Assembly (NCBI RefSeq): GCF_022808935.1 | Contig: NZ_JAKZFR010000005.1 | Coordinates: 186,001-250,000, forward strand | Direction: 5' to 3' | Source: Geothrix sp. SG200 | GTDB lineage: Bacteria; Acidobacteriota; Holophagae; Holophagales; Holophagaceae | Length of the DNA: 64,000 nt | Part shown: positions 1 to 7,243 of the stretch, piece by piece | Position numbering within the stretch: the first letter of the stretch is position 1 | Layout of the letters: each line of letters starts with the position of its first letter | The notes under the pieces: model-generated | Seen by the model: the letters and a program-made list of their open reading frames with translations, nothing else | Databases searched by the model: none | Told to the model about the DNA's origin: nothing | Made by a program: the position numbers and the translations under genes

Positions 1-232
1 GCACCAGGCCGTGGAGCACGTAGGGATCCGCCGCGGCGAAGCGCTGGGCCGCCGCCGGGGAGTCCCCCTGGAAGAGGAGGACGGACATGTCCACGGGATC
101 CGCCACCGCCCCGCCCAGCACCAGCTCGCCCCGCTCATGGGCGGCCCAGGCCAGGGCCAGGTGCTCCTTCCGGAATTCCCCTCGGCGATCCACATATTCC
201 GGACCGACCTCGTAGATCAGGAGGTAGTGCAT
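1..232 (-). CDS. YciI-family protein (partial, 3' end outside window)
   Basis: Reading the minus strand from an ATG at 232 gives MHYLLIYEVGPEYVDRRGEF and continues open to the window edge (about 77 residues), so the C-terminus is missing. The ferredoxin-like YCII pattern is visible: a hydrophobic first strand, an arginine and the pair HL (REFRKEHLALA-like stretch), a glycine-rich strand (GELVLGGAVADP) and the late DPY motif. YciI proteins are small dimers related to muconolactone isomerase; most have no proven reaction, so only the family is assigned. Its neighbours are uncharacterised minus-strand genes and do not clarify the role. Confidence 0.75.
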   Translation of the reverse strand, partial: MHYLLIYEVGPEYVDRRGEFRKEHLALAWAAHERGELVLGGAVADPVDMSVLLFQGDSPAAAQRFAAADPYVLHGLV

Positions 233-398
233 AGATACCCCTCATCGATGGGAGGCGGTCATCATGACGGCCGCATCCACCGGAAAAGATGGAGCAAGAT
301 GCCTCGCGGTTCCATCGTATTTTTCCATGATTGTCGCTGCCTGCAGAGGCTGCCGACCTTCGAATGGCGACGCCTACTCGGCCCGGTAAGCCCGGCCC

Positions 399-716
399 TC
401 AGCCCTTGGCGCCAGGCTCCTTCTTGACGGCCCGCCTCCGGCGGTCCGGCTTCTTCGCCTTGGCGGCCGGCTGGGTGGCGTGGTCGTACAGGTATTCCAG
501 ACGCACCGCCTTGGCCGAAGTGTCCGCCGCCTTGTGGAGCTCCTTCAGCACCGAGGCCACCAGGTCCAGGTCCGCCGCGTCGCCCTTCAGAAGCTCCTGG
601 AAGGCCGCCGACTTCAGCGCCTCCAGCCGCTTCGACGACCGCTTCCCCGCCGCCCAGGTCAGCAGCTTGGAGAACAGCTCATAGCCGAGCTTGAGTTCGG
701 GGGTGGGGAGGGACAT
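399..716 (-). CDS. hypothetical protein, small helical, basic C-terminus
   Basis: A 105-residue ORF that I do not recognise. The first 70 residues are predicted by eye to be amphipathic helix (leucine/alanine/lysine-rich, e.g. LDLVASVLKELHKAADTS) and the last 25 residues are strongly basic (KKPDRRRRAVKKEP), which would suit nucleic-acid binding or an unstructured tail. There is no signal peptide and no convincing Shine-Dalgarno sequence before the ATG. It stands alone between two gaps. Codon bias looks like that of neighbouring genes, so it is probably real, but function is unknown. Confidence 0.5.
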   Translation of the reverse strand: MSLPTPELKLGYELFSKLLTWAAGKRSSKRLEALKSAAFQELLKGDAADLDLVASVLKELHKAADTSAKAVRLEYLYDHATQPAAKAKKPDRRRRAVKKEPGAKG

Positions 717-805
717 TGCGGAAGGTTAGCTGAAGGTACGCGTCAGGGCTTGTCCACTCGGGCATGGAGCAGGCCAGGTGGGGCCGGTCTCCGGGGCCGC
801 CGCAG

Positions 806-1432
806 TCAGCGGATGGGCTCGCGGGGCAGGAGGTCGATCCTCTGGAGGTCGGCGATGATCCAGCGGGCCAAGCCCCTGGCCTGCTCGCGGGCCCGGTTCG
901 CGGCGACCAGCTTGGCGTCGCCGGAGAGCGGGTCCATGAAGGCCATGAGGTGGGCCTTCATGAAGATCGATGTATAGGGGTGGGCGGCGGTGGCTCTGCC
1001 GTAGATCCGGATGTCCCCCTGCATGTCGTCCGCGTCGTAGCCGAGCCGGTCCCGCTGGATGGCCTCGGGGTTCCTGGTGGCTGGACGGGGCCTGTCGCGA
1101 TCGAAGAGGGAGGCCAACTCCATGGTGGCGTCGGCCTGCCTGGCGAATTCGCTCCGGCACGCGCAGCTGATGCGGATTCGCAGGGTGATGTCGCCTTCCT
1201 TCGCGGGCTCGGCCTCGGGCAGGATCTCCGCCCAGGACGAAAGGGCCTCGTGGATCGAATCCACGTACAGCTTCTGGGCTTCGGGTGTGAGCTTGGCCTT
1301 GGGGTCGAACTGGGTCTGGATCCGGAGAGCGATGGGAGTGTTCACGGCGTTCGGAGCGGTCCGCCAGGTGTAGTGGGGCCTTCCGCATCCGAGGAGGGCC
1401 AGCCCGAGGACGAGCAGGAATCGGTGTCGCAT
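806..1432 (-). CDS. putative lipoprotein of unknown function
   Basis: From the ATG at 1432 the product (208 residues) begins MRHRFLLVLGLALLGCGRP, a classic lipoprotein signal peptide with lipobox LLGC, so the cysteine would be lipidated and the mature protein anchored in a membrane. A longer in-frame start 17 codons upstream would bury this signal, so the shorter start is preferred. The mature part has no motif that I recognise; it contains a CAC pair (SCACRSEF) and a C-terminal helical stretch rich in R and A. It sits just downstream of another minus-strand membrane-anchored protein gene and may be co-transcribed with it. Confidence 0.6.
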   Translation of the reverse strand: MRHRFLLVLGLALLGCGRPHYTWRTAPNAVNTPIALRIQTQFDPKAKLTPEAQKLYVDSIHEALSSWAEILPEAEPAKEGDITLRIRISCACRSEFARQADATMELASLFDRDRPRPATRNPEAIQRDRLGYDADDMQGDIRIYGRATAAHPYTSIFMKAHLMAFMDPLSGDAKLVAANRAREQARGLARWIIADLQRIDLLPREPIR

Positions 1433-1489
1433 GGAGGTCCTTTGGGGAGGAGTCGATGGCTGGTTTCCATCCAGGCACAGCAACTGGGC

Positions 1490-2008
1490 TTATTTCGGGT
1501 CGATCATCAGATCCAGCAGCAGCGGCGAGTGGTAGTTGAACTCGACGATCTTGTAGGCATCGCCGCGCTTGGCGAGGCGGAAGCGGATCGTGCCCTCGCC
1601 GTTCGTGAACCTGGCCGAGTACTGGATCCTCGACCACTTCCCCGTCTGATCGAAGCCGGACTCGACATGCTGCACCTGCTTGGATTCGAGCTTTCCCAGC
1701 TTCCCGTAGACGGCGCCCAGCAGGGCCCGGTGCTTCTCCCGGGTCACGACCAGCTTCAGGCTGTCGTCGAACTCCTCATAGGCCCAGTCGTAGCGCCCCT
1801 CATTGGCATAGGCCAGGTAGGCATCGCAGGTGGGTCCGAGCTGGCGTTCGCCGAGGGTCATGACCCCCCGGGCCATGACATAGCAGCTGGCCAGTAGGAG
1901 CAGGCTGGCCCCGAGGCAGCCGCCGCAGCCCCAGGTGACCCACTTCCAGATTTTGGATTTTGGGGCGGGTGGATTCGGGGCACAGGGGGCTTGGTAGGGG
2001 TTTTCCAT
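1490..2008 (-). CDS. hypothetical membrane-anchored protein
   Basis: The start chosen is the ATG at 2008 (MENPYQAPCAPNPPAPKSK), preceded by a purine-rich GGAAT. The product is 172 residues: a proline-rich cytoplasmic leader, one transmembrane segment at about residues 25-47 (GCGGCLGASLLLLASCYVM) and an extracytoplasmic domain of about 120 residues. The C-terminal part (FTNGEGTIRFRLAKRGDAYK) looks like the DUF4864/NTF2-like folds that follow a single TM helix in many small proteins, but this is a weak resemblance. It is adjacent to the lipoprotein gene at 806-1432. Confidence 0.55.
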   Translation of the reverse strand: MENPYQAPCAPNPPAPKSKIWKWVTWGCGGCLGASLLLLASCYVMARGVMTLGERQLGPTCDAYLAYANEGRYDWAYEEFDDSLKLVVTREKHRALLGAVYGKLGKLESKQVQHVESGFDQTGKWSRIQYSARFTNGEGTIRFRLAKRGDAYKIVEFNYHSPLLLDLMIDPK

Positions 2009-2207
2009 GGGGATTCCTGGGGGGGGCTTGCGTTTAACGAATGAAGCCAACCAGCTCCGCCTATACCGAGGCGAAGAGCAGAGTCGAGGAAACGGGAAGA
2101 TGAGAGAGAGCGAAAGGCAATGCCGGCGTGGCCCGAGTTGAGCGAAGGGTTAGGGGCCTCGTTATTCAAGATGGGCTTGTGAATTTCATAAAAATTGATA
2201 TGAGGGA

Positions 2208-2807
2208 TCAGGTGGTGGGTGACTTACCTTCCTGAGCATCCTGGATGTTGGAACGTTTAGTATTTTCATCGAATGAGAATGGGATATATATTGTTTGGGA
2301 TGGCTGGTTGAATACGCGTGCGGTGACCTTAAAAATAAAAGTCGTCGTTTCTTTCGAATAAAGCCATGGGACGGAGCTAGGATTGATATTTATTAAAGCT
2401 GTACTATATTTTGACCACATATTTGAGCTTAATTTGGGGATATTATCGTTAATCTTGGGGAAAATTGGATTAGTATGAGCAATTTCCTCAACTATAATTT
2501 GTTCAATTTTTCTATTGGTATATTTAAAATGAAGGTTGATCCCCCACATTATCGAATTCATTCCATTGACGGGATTTTTGGGCTTGACCATGAAAGTCAT
2601 GGTATGATTGGCGATCCATTTCCCGCCTGCACCCACTTTGCCATCTTCTGAGATGGAGAGTACCCGTCCGTCATCAGTGACTGGAAGCATTAAGGATTGC
2701 CCATTGGCACGGGGGAAAGGTTTCAAGGTCCAGCTTTCATCAGCCAATGCACTGGGAGTGATGCGCACAAAACACATTATAAGTATGGGAACGAATGTTT
2801 TGTGCAT
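2208..2807 (-). CDS. AT-rich secreted protein of unknown function
   Basis: A 199-residue ORF with an N-terminal signal peptide (MHKTFVPILIMCFVRITPSALADE, cleavage probably after ALA). The mature protein is rich in Asn, Ile, Lys and Thr and looks like a beta-sheet secreted domain (repeated alternation such as HFKYTNRKIEQIIVEE and TTTFIFKVTARVF). I recognise no family. Base composition is far more AT-rich than flanking genes and the codons (ATA, TTA, AAT) differ from the local style, which suggests recent acquisition. No mobile-element gene is next to it. A 370 bp stretch without an intact gene follows on its 5' side. Confidence 0.55.
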   Translation of the reverse strand: MHKTFVPILIMCFVRITPSALADESWTLKPFPRANGQSLMLPVTDDGRVLSISEDGKVGAGGKWIANHTMTFMVKPKNPVNGMNSIMWGINLHFKYTNRKIEQIIVEEIAHTNPIFPKINDNIPKLSSNMWSKYSTALININPSSVPWLYSKETTTFIFKVTARVFNQPSQTIYIPFSFDENTKRSNIQDAQEGKSPTT

Positions 2808-2998
2808 GAGACTCCTAACTTGGATTTAGACGGACCAAACCCAAAGCCCCTGGGCGCCTCCTGGCGCAAAGCCTAAGGTCCGCCTGGGCCTGAAGGTCGG
2901 ATTCGAGAACGCGAAGCATGAGCCTCTCGGGGGATGCCGGGCCAGCATAGCTGTTCCGTAAGTCAGCTGCTGATCGACCGGTCGAACGGTCCGATTCG

Positions 2999-3114
2999 GC
3001 CCCTGAACGGTGCGGGCGGGTCGGCCCTCCAACTTCCGCCCCCGGGCAGGCATTTCGCACGGATACGCCGGGAGGCTTCAAGCTGCGGTGGCTCACGAGT
3101 GTTCGGACGGCCAC
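2999..3114 (-). pseudogene. decayed copy of the 3' end of folE
   Basis: On the minus strand this stretch reads AVRTLVSHRSLKPPGVSVRN and onward, which lines up with the C-terminal 37 residues of the intact FolE at 5215-5778 (AVHTCMAHRGVRTPGVPVRT and onward). At DNA level both end in cctgaacggt, share ggacggccac and cgccgg at equivalent positions, and differ in length by about 2 bases over about 103. The zinc-ligand cysteine of the intact copy is replaced and no start or N-terminal domain is present, so this is a relic, not a gene. The rest of the 2808-3181 gap shows nothing I can name. Confidence 0.6.
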
Positions 3115-3181
3115 GTGCCGAGTACCCCCGGGTGGTCGGCGGAGGTCGATCTGGAATGCGTCGGCGATGGGGGCTGAGCCC

Positions 3182-5128
3182 TCATTCGTGGAAATCCACC
3201 AGGTCCGTGGCGAGGGACGACGGCTTCACCAGGATGTGCAGGCGGTTCCCGCCATCGAAGGCGACCCTGTAGGTGGGGGTGTCGACGGAGGGGACCGGCA
3301 GGAGGCTCTCGGTCCAGACCTGGGCGGTCAGGGTGAAGAGGAACAGCCCGTTCTTCTGGGCGAAGACCGCCGCGACCCGCTTGCCGTCCGGGGAGAGGGC
3401 GGCCGAGGGCCAGTCGGAGATGCCGGTCGAGGGGAACGACTTCAGGAGGACTGGCGGCTGCCAGAGGCCGTTCACCTTTTGCATGGCCCAGAAGGCGTCG
3501 TTCACGGGGTTGCCCGCATCGGGGATCTTGTAGAAGACACAGGCCGTGTTCGAGTCGGTCCACAGGCCGCTCTCGAAGTGGAAGCCGACGAACGAGCTCA
3601 GCGTGTTCGGCAGGATCTGGCGGGTCCAGGTGCCGTCCGCATTCCGGCTGTATTCCCGGCTGTCGATCGAGGAGGTGAGCAGCACGTGGGGGACGTCGGA
3701 ACGGTCAAGGAACAGGCGCCAGTTCCCGGGGAGGGTATTCGAAGGGTCGATGTCTTCCTGAATCCAGACCCCGCCCACCTTGCGGGTGTACCGGACGCCT
3801 GTCGCGGTGGAGAGGAGGGTCTGGGGGCTGCCGCTCTGATCCAGCCAGAGGGTGTCGGCGAAGGAGAGGGTGTCGGTCGAAGGGGCCTGGGCGATCACTT
3901 CGGAGACCCAGGCGCTGCCGTCGAACCAGGCATGGCTCAGGACCGTCATGGAGGAGGTCGAGTCGGTGTAGAGGGTGTGGGGCCGGGATTGGGCATCCAG
4001 CACCAGGGGGTCCCTCGGACCGCCATAGCCATACGAGGTGGGCTGCGTCCAGGCAGGCCAGGTGCCCCAGGGGGCGGGAAGGATCGTGAAGGGGGAACCC
4101 GTGGCGAAGGCCCAGAGCCCCTCTGGGGAGAGGGCGAAGGCTCCAACGGAGGGACCGGCCACCTGGGGGGTCGCCGTCAGGCTGGGGGCACCCGGTGGAT
4201 TGGCGGGGGCGGCATAGAGGGTGGGGCCCTTGGTGGTGCTCTGGCCGTCGGAGACGCTGAGGGCGTACTGATAGTAGCCGAGGGGTACGTCGGCATCCTG
4301 GAACGAGGTCTCGGTGCCGGGAAGGGTGGCAAGGAGGACCGTGGGCCCGTAGCCGCCGGAGGCTACCCGAGTGATCTGGATCTGGGTGGCGGTCTGGCTC
4401 TGGTTCACCCAGGTGAGGCCCACCGCACCAGAGAGGGGCTGGGCCGCGAAGGCGGTCGGCGCCAGGGGCGGGGTGACCGCCCGCTGGCTCGGCCCCCGCG
4501 TCGTGCTGGCGGTGGTTCCCGACCAGGCGGTGACTCGGTACAGGTAGCCCTGGGTTTCGGCCACGGCCTTGTCCACGAAGGTGGTGGCGGCGGGGTTCGG
4601 CAAAGGGAGGTTGGCCCAGGCTCCGGTCGGAGCGCCAGCGGCGTCGCAGGGTGCGCGCTCCAGGACATAGCGGTCCGTAAGCAGGGAGAGCGTCTCCCAG
4701 GTGACGAGGATTCCTCCATCCGGTACAGAGTACGAGGCCGCCACATAGGTCGGAGGGAGCAGGGGGGTCTTGATTCCCGCGACATTGGAGTACGGCCCGT
4801 TGACGCCCTTCGTGACGGTGCAGATCCGGAAGTCGAAGGTCGCCAGCTCCGGGGGTGTCGCTGTGAAGGTCAGGATCGCCGACGTGACGCCGCTGAAGAT
4901 GGGGCTCGGGTTGATCAGGGTGTAGGACCCCGAATTGACCCTGGCCTCCAGGTTGTAGCCGTCGATGTTGCCCGAGGCCTGGGTCCAGGTGAGCTTGACC
5001 TGGGTTTGTGCGGGGTCGTAGGCGGCCTGGAGCTGGATGGGGGCGGGGGGCGCCGAGCTGCCCCCGCCCCCGCCGCAGCCGAGCAGCATCAGACAGAAGG
5101 CCAAGCCGAGGCCGAGGGCGCGCGCCAT
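3182..5128 (-). CDS. fibronectin type III-like lipoprotein
   Basis: A 648-residue product starting MARALGLGLAFCLMLLGCGG, a lipoprotein signal with lipobox MLLGC followed by a glycine run, so it is probably anchored in the outer or inner membrane facing outward. Three fibronectin type III-like modules follow at about residues 30-120, 123-220 and 225-315; each shows the VxLTWT...YNLEAR or ILVTWE...YVLERA beta-sandwich pattern. The C-terminal 330 residues have repeated D-x-S-x-x-P-H-x-L elements (DAQSRPHTLYTDS, DRSDVPHVLLTSS, DGGNRLHILVKPS), typical of a beta-propeller. This architecture is usual for surface proteins of unknown ligand. It ends just before the folE relic and starts about 90 bp after folE. 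Confidence 0.7.
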   Translation of the reverse strand: MARALGLGLAFCLMLLGCGGGGGSSAPPAPIQLQAAYDPAQTQVKLTWTQASGNIDGYNLEARVNSGSYTLINPSPIFSGVTSAILTFTATPPELATFDFRICTVTKGVNGPYSNVAGIKTPLLPPTYVAASYSVPDGGILVTWETLSLLTDRYVLERAPCDAAGAPTGAWANLPLPNPAATTFVDKAVAETQGYLYRVTAWSGTTASTTRGPSQRAVTPPLAPTAFAAQPLSGAVGLTWVNQSQTATQIQITRVASGGYGPTVLLATLPGTETSFQDADVPLGYYQYALSVSDGQSTTKGPTLYAAPANPPGAPSLTATPQVAGPSVGAFALSPEGLWAFATGSPFTILPAPWGTWPAWTQPTSYGYGGPRDPLVLDAQSRPHTLYTDSTSSMTVLSHAWFDGSAWVSEVIAQAPSTDTLSFADTLWLDQSGSPQTLLSTATGVRYTRKVGGVWIQEDIDPSNTLPGNWRLFLDRSDVPHVLLTSSIDSREYSRNADGTWTRQILPNTLSSFVGFHFESGLWTDSNTACVFYKIPDAGNPVNDAFWAMQKVNGLWQPPVLLKSFPSTGISDWPSAALSPDGKRVAAVFAQKNGLFLFTLTAQVWTESLLPVPSVDTPTYRVAFDGGNRLHILVKPSSLATDLVDFHE

Positions 5129-5214
5129 GGGAATCTCCGTGGGTCCGGGAACAGCGGACCCAGCATACCCAGGCCCCGGATCATCTCCGCTGGCTTCCGC
5201 CGAACGGTGGCGGA

Positions 5215-5778
5215 TCAGCCCCTGAACGGTCGGGGGGGATCGGTTTCCCAGGCGCCGCCCAGGAGGGTGGTGCGGACGGGGACGCCGGGGGTGCGGACGC
5301 CGCGGTGGGCCATGCAGGTGTGGACGGCCACCAGGTCCACGCCCCAGGCGGCGGGGCGGAGGTGGGTCTGGAGGGCGTCGGCGATCTGCCGGGCCATGCG
5401 CTCCTGCACCTGCAGGCGCCCGGCGTAGGCCTGCACCACGCGCACGAGCTTGGAGAGGCCCACGGTGCCGCCCTCTCCCGGCAGGTAGCCGATGGTGGCG
5501 TGGCCCTCGAACGGGGCCAGGTGGTGCTCGCAGGTGCTCACGAAGGGGATGCGCTCCAGGATGACGGGCACGGGGGCGAGGTCGCCGGGCAGGGGCCTCA
5601 GCTCCGCGGCCAGGTCCACGCCGTAGCCCGCCAGGCGCTCGGCCCAGAACTCGGCCACCCGGGCCGGGGTGTCCCGCAGCTCCGGCGCGTCCGGATCCTG
5701 CCCCAGGCCCTTCAGCAGGGCGCGGACGGCGGCCTCGGAGGCGGCGCGGTCGAAGGGGGGGAAGGGGGCGTCGGCCAT
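5215..5778 (-). CDS. folE: GTP cyclohydrolase I
   Basis: 187 residues, the usual size. FolE opens GTP to 7,8-dihydroneopterin triphosphate, the first step of tetrahydrofolate synthesis, in the cytoplasm as a homodecamer. Visible signatures are FVSTCEHHLAPFEG, which supplies the first zinc cysteine and histidine, the GYLPG and GLSKLVR substrate-pocket segments, and HTCMAHRGVRTPG, which supplies the second zinc cysteine. The C-terminus ends PPRPFRG. A degenerate copy of its last 37 codons lies at 2999-3114. It is divergent from a 31-codon membrane peptide gene and purM, with which it shares a roughly 75 bp promoter interval. Confidence 0.95.
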   Translation of the reverse strand: MADAPFPPFDRAASEAAVRALLKGLGQDPDAPELRDTPARVAEFWAERLAGYGVDLAAELRPLPGDLAPVPVILERIPFVSTCEHHLAPFEGHATIGYLPGEGGTVGLSKLVRVVQAYAGRLQVQERMARQIADALQTHLRPAAWGVDLVAVHTCMAHRGVRTPGVPVRTTLLGGAWETDPPRPFRG

Positions 5779-5852
5779 GGTGCGGCCAGTCTACGCCGGT
5801 TGACGGGTGGTTTCCGGCGCGGTTGATGCATCCAAGGGGATGGAGGGCCGCC

Positions 5853-5948
5853 ATGCTCCGCGCCCACGCACTCGATCCTCACCGCGCGCCGCGCATCCTG
5901 GCCGCCTGGGTCGTGGCGGCCCTCCTGGCCTGGCTGCTGCTGAGCTGA
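5853..5948 (+). CDS. 31-residue single-span membrane peptide
   Basis: A short ORF: ATG at 5853, stop TGA at 5946-5948, encoding MLRAHALDPHRAPRILAAWV then VAALLAWLLLS. It has a good Shine-Dalgarno sequence (tggagg) 6 bases before the ATG and a hydrophobic stretch of about 16 residues (ILAAWVVAALLAWLLLS), so it would be a tiny inner-membrane protein with an N-in basic leader. It lies between folE (divergent) and purM. The strong ribosome site and clean hydrophobic segment favour a real gene, but there is no conservation evidence here. Confidence 0.4.
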   Translation: MLRAHALDPHRAPRILAAWVVAALLAWLLLS

Positions 5949-6046
5949 GGCCTTTCGCCTCGCAGGGTGCGTTCCACCGCGCCCCGCGAGGCCGGCCGGT
6001 GGCAGGCCGCCCGCCTTGTGGGACAATGGCGGATTCGGGAGAGGTC

Positions 6047-7084
6047 ATGAGCGAAGCCAAGGTCAGCTACGCGTCCAGCGGCGTGGACATCAACCGCCAG
6101 GACGAGGCCCTGAAGCGCATCAAGCCCCTGGTGAAGGCCACCAAGACCCCCGGCGTCCGCAGCGACATCGGCCTGTTCGGCGGTCTGTACGACGCCCGGT
6201 TCTCCGAGGCCAAGCCCATCCTCGTCAGCAGCATGGATGGCGTGGGCACCAAGATGAAGGTGGCCCGCCGGGCCGGCATCTGGGACACGGTGGGCCAGGA
6301 TCTGGTGAACCACTGCATCAACGACATCCTGGTGCAGGGCGCGCGGCCCCTCTTCTTCCTGGACTACATCGCCGCCCAGCAGCTGGAGCCCGAGGTCATC
6401 GAGCAGATCGTCAAGGGCATGGCCACGGCCTGCAAGGAGGCGGGTTCGGCGCTGATCGGCGGCGAGCTGGCGGAGATGCCCGGCGTCTACGCCGAAGGCG
6501 AGGTGGATGTGGCCGGCACCATCGTGGGCGTGGTCGATGAGGCCGACCTGCTGCCGCGCCTCGACGCCATGGCCGAAGGCGACGTGCTCATCGGCCTGCC
6601 CTCCAGCGGCCTCCACACCAACGGCTATTCACTCGCCCGCAAGGTCTGCTTCGAGCTGGAGAAGCTCGATGTGAACGACAAGGTGCCCGGGACGGACCGC
6701 ACCGTGGCCGACGCCCTCCTGGCCATCCACCGCAGCTACCTGACGCCGGTCATGCCCCTGGTGAAGGCCCACCAGCTGGTGGCCATGGCGCACATCACCG
6801 GCGGCGGGCTCACCGACAACATCCCCCGCGTGCTGCCCAAGACCCTGGATGCGGAGATCGACACCGCCACCTGGGAGATCCCGGCCCTGTTCCGCTTCCT
6901 CATGGAGAAGGGAGGCCTGGGCATCGACGACGCCCGCCAGGCCCTGAACCTGGGCGTGGGCATGGTGCTGGTGGTGAAGCCCGAGCTGGCCGGCGACGTG
7001 CTGGCCCGCCTGCACGAGGCTGAGGAGCCCGCCTGGGTGCTGGGGCGGCTGGTGAAGGGCGTGGGGACCGTTCGCTACCGCTAG
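6047..7084 (+). CDS. purM: phosphoribosylformylglycinamidine cyclo-ligase (AIR synthetase)
   Basis: 345 residues, typical for PurM, which closes FGAM to 5-aminoimidazole ribonucleotide with ATP in de novo purine synthesis. Start is the ATG at 6047 preceded by gagaggtc; the ORF is open further upstream but that extension is arginine/proline-rich and unlike the family. Family features in order: GVDINRQDEALKRIKPLVK, the SSMDGVGTKMKVA nucleotide motif, HCINDILVQGARPLFFLDYI, GGELAEMPGVY and HITGGGLTDNIPR. The C-terminus ends in the expected GTVRYR region. The next gene is malic enzyme on the same strand 160 bp later, likely a separate transcript. Confidence 0.96.
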   Translation: MSEAKVSYASSGVDINRQDEALKRIKPLVKATKTPGVRSDIGLFGGLYDARFSEAKPILVSSMDGVGTKMKVARRAGIWDTVGQDLVNHCINDILVQGARPLFFLDYIAAQQLEPEVIEQIVKGMATACKEAGSALIGGELAEMPGVYAEGEVDVAGTIVGVVDEADLLPRLDAMAEGDVLIGLPSSGLHTNGYSLARKVCFELEKLDVNDKVPGTDRTVADALLAIHRSYLTPVMPLVKAHQLVAMAHITGGGLTDNIPRVLPKTLDAEIDTATWEIPALFRFLMEKGGLGIDDARQALNLGVGMVLVVKPELAGDVLARLHEAEEPAWVLGRLVKGVGTVRYR

Positions 7085-7243
7085 ATCATCAATTGCTGGC
7101 CGGGCCGGAATCGGGAACGCATATTGGGGCGTTGCCCGGGTTTCCGGCCGCCTCCCCCTGCCCGCGGGAAGGCTCTCCGAGGGGGCGGACCGCCTTCATG
7201 GCCCCTGCCATGGAGGAGTCCCTGCCCCGGCGGAGGAGGTCCC

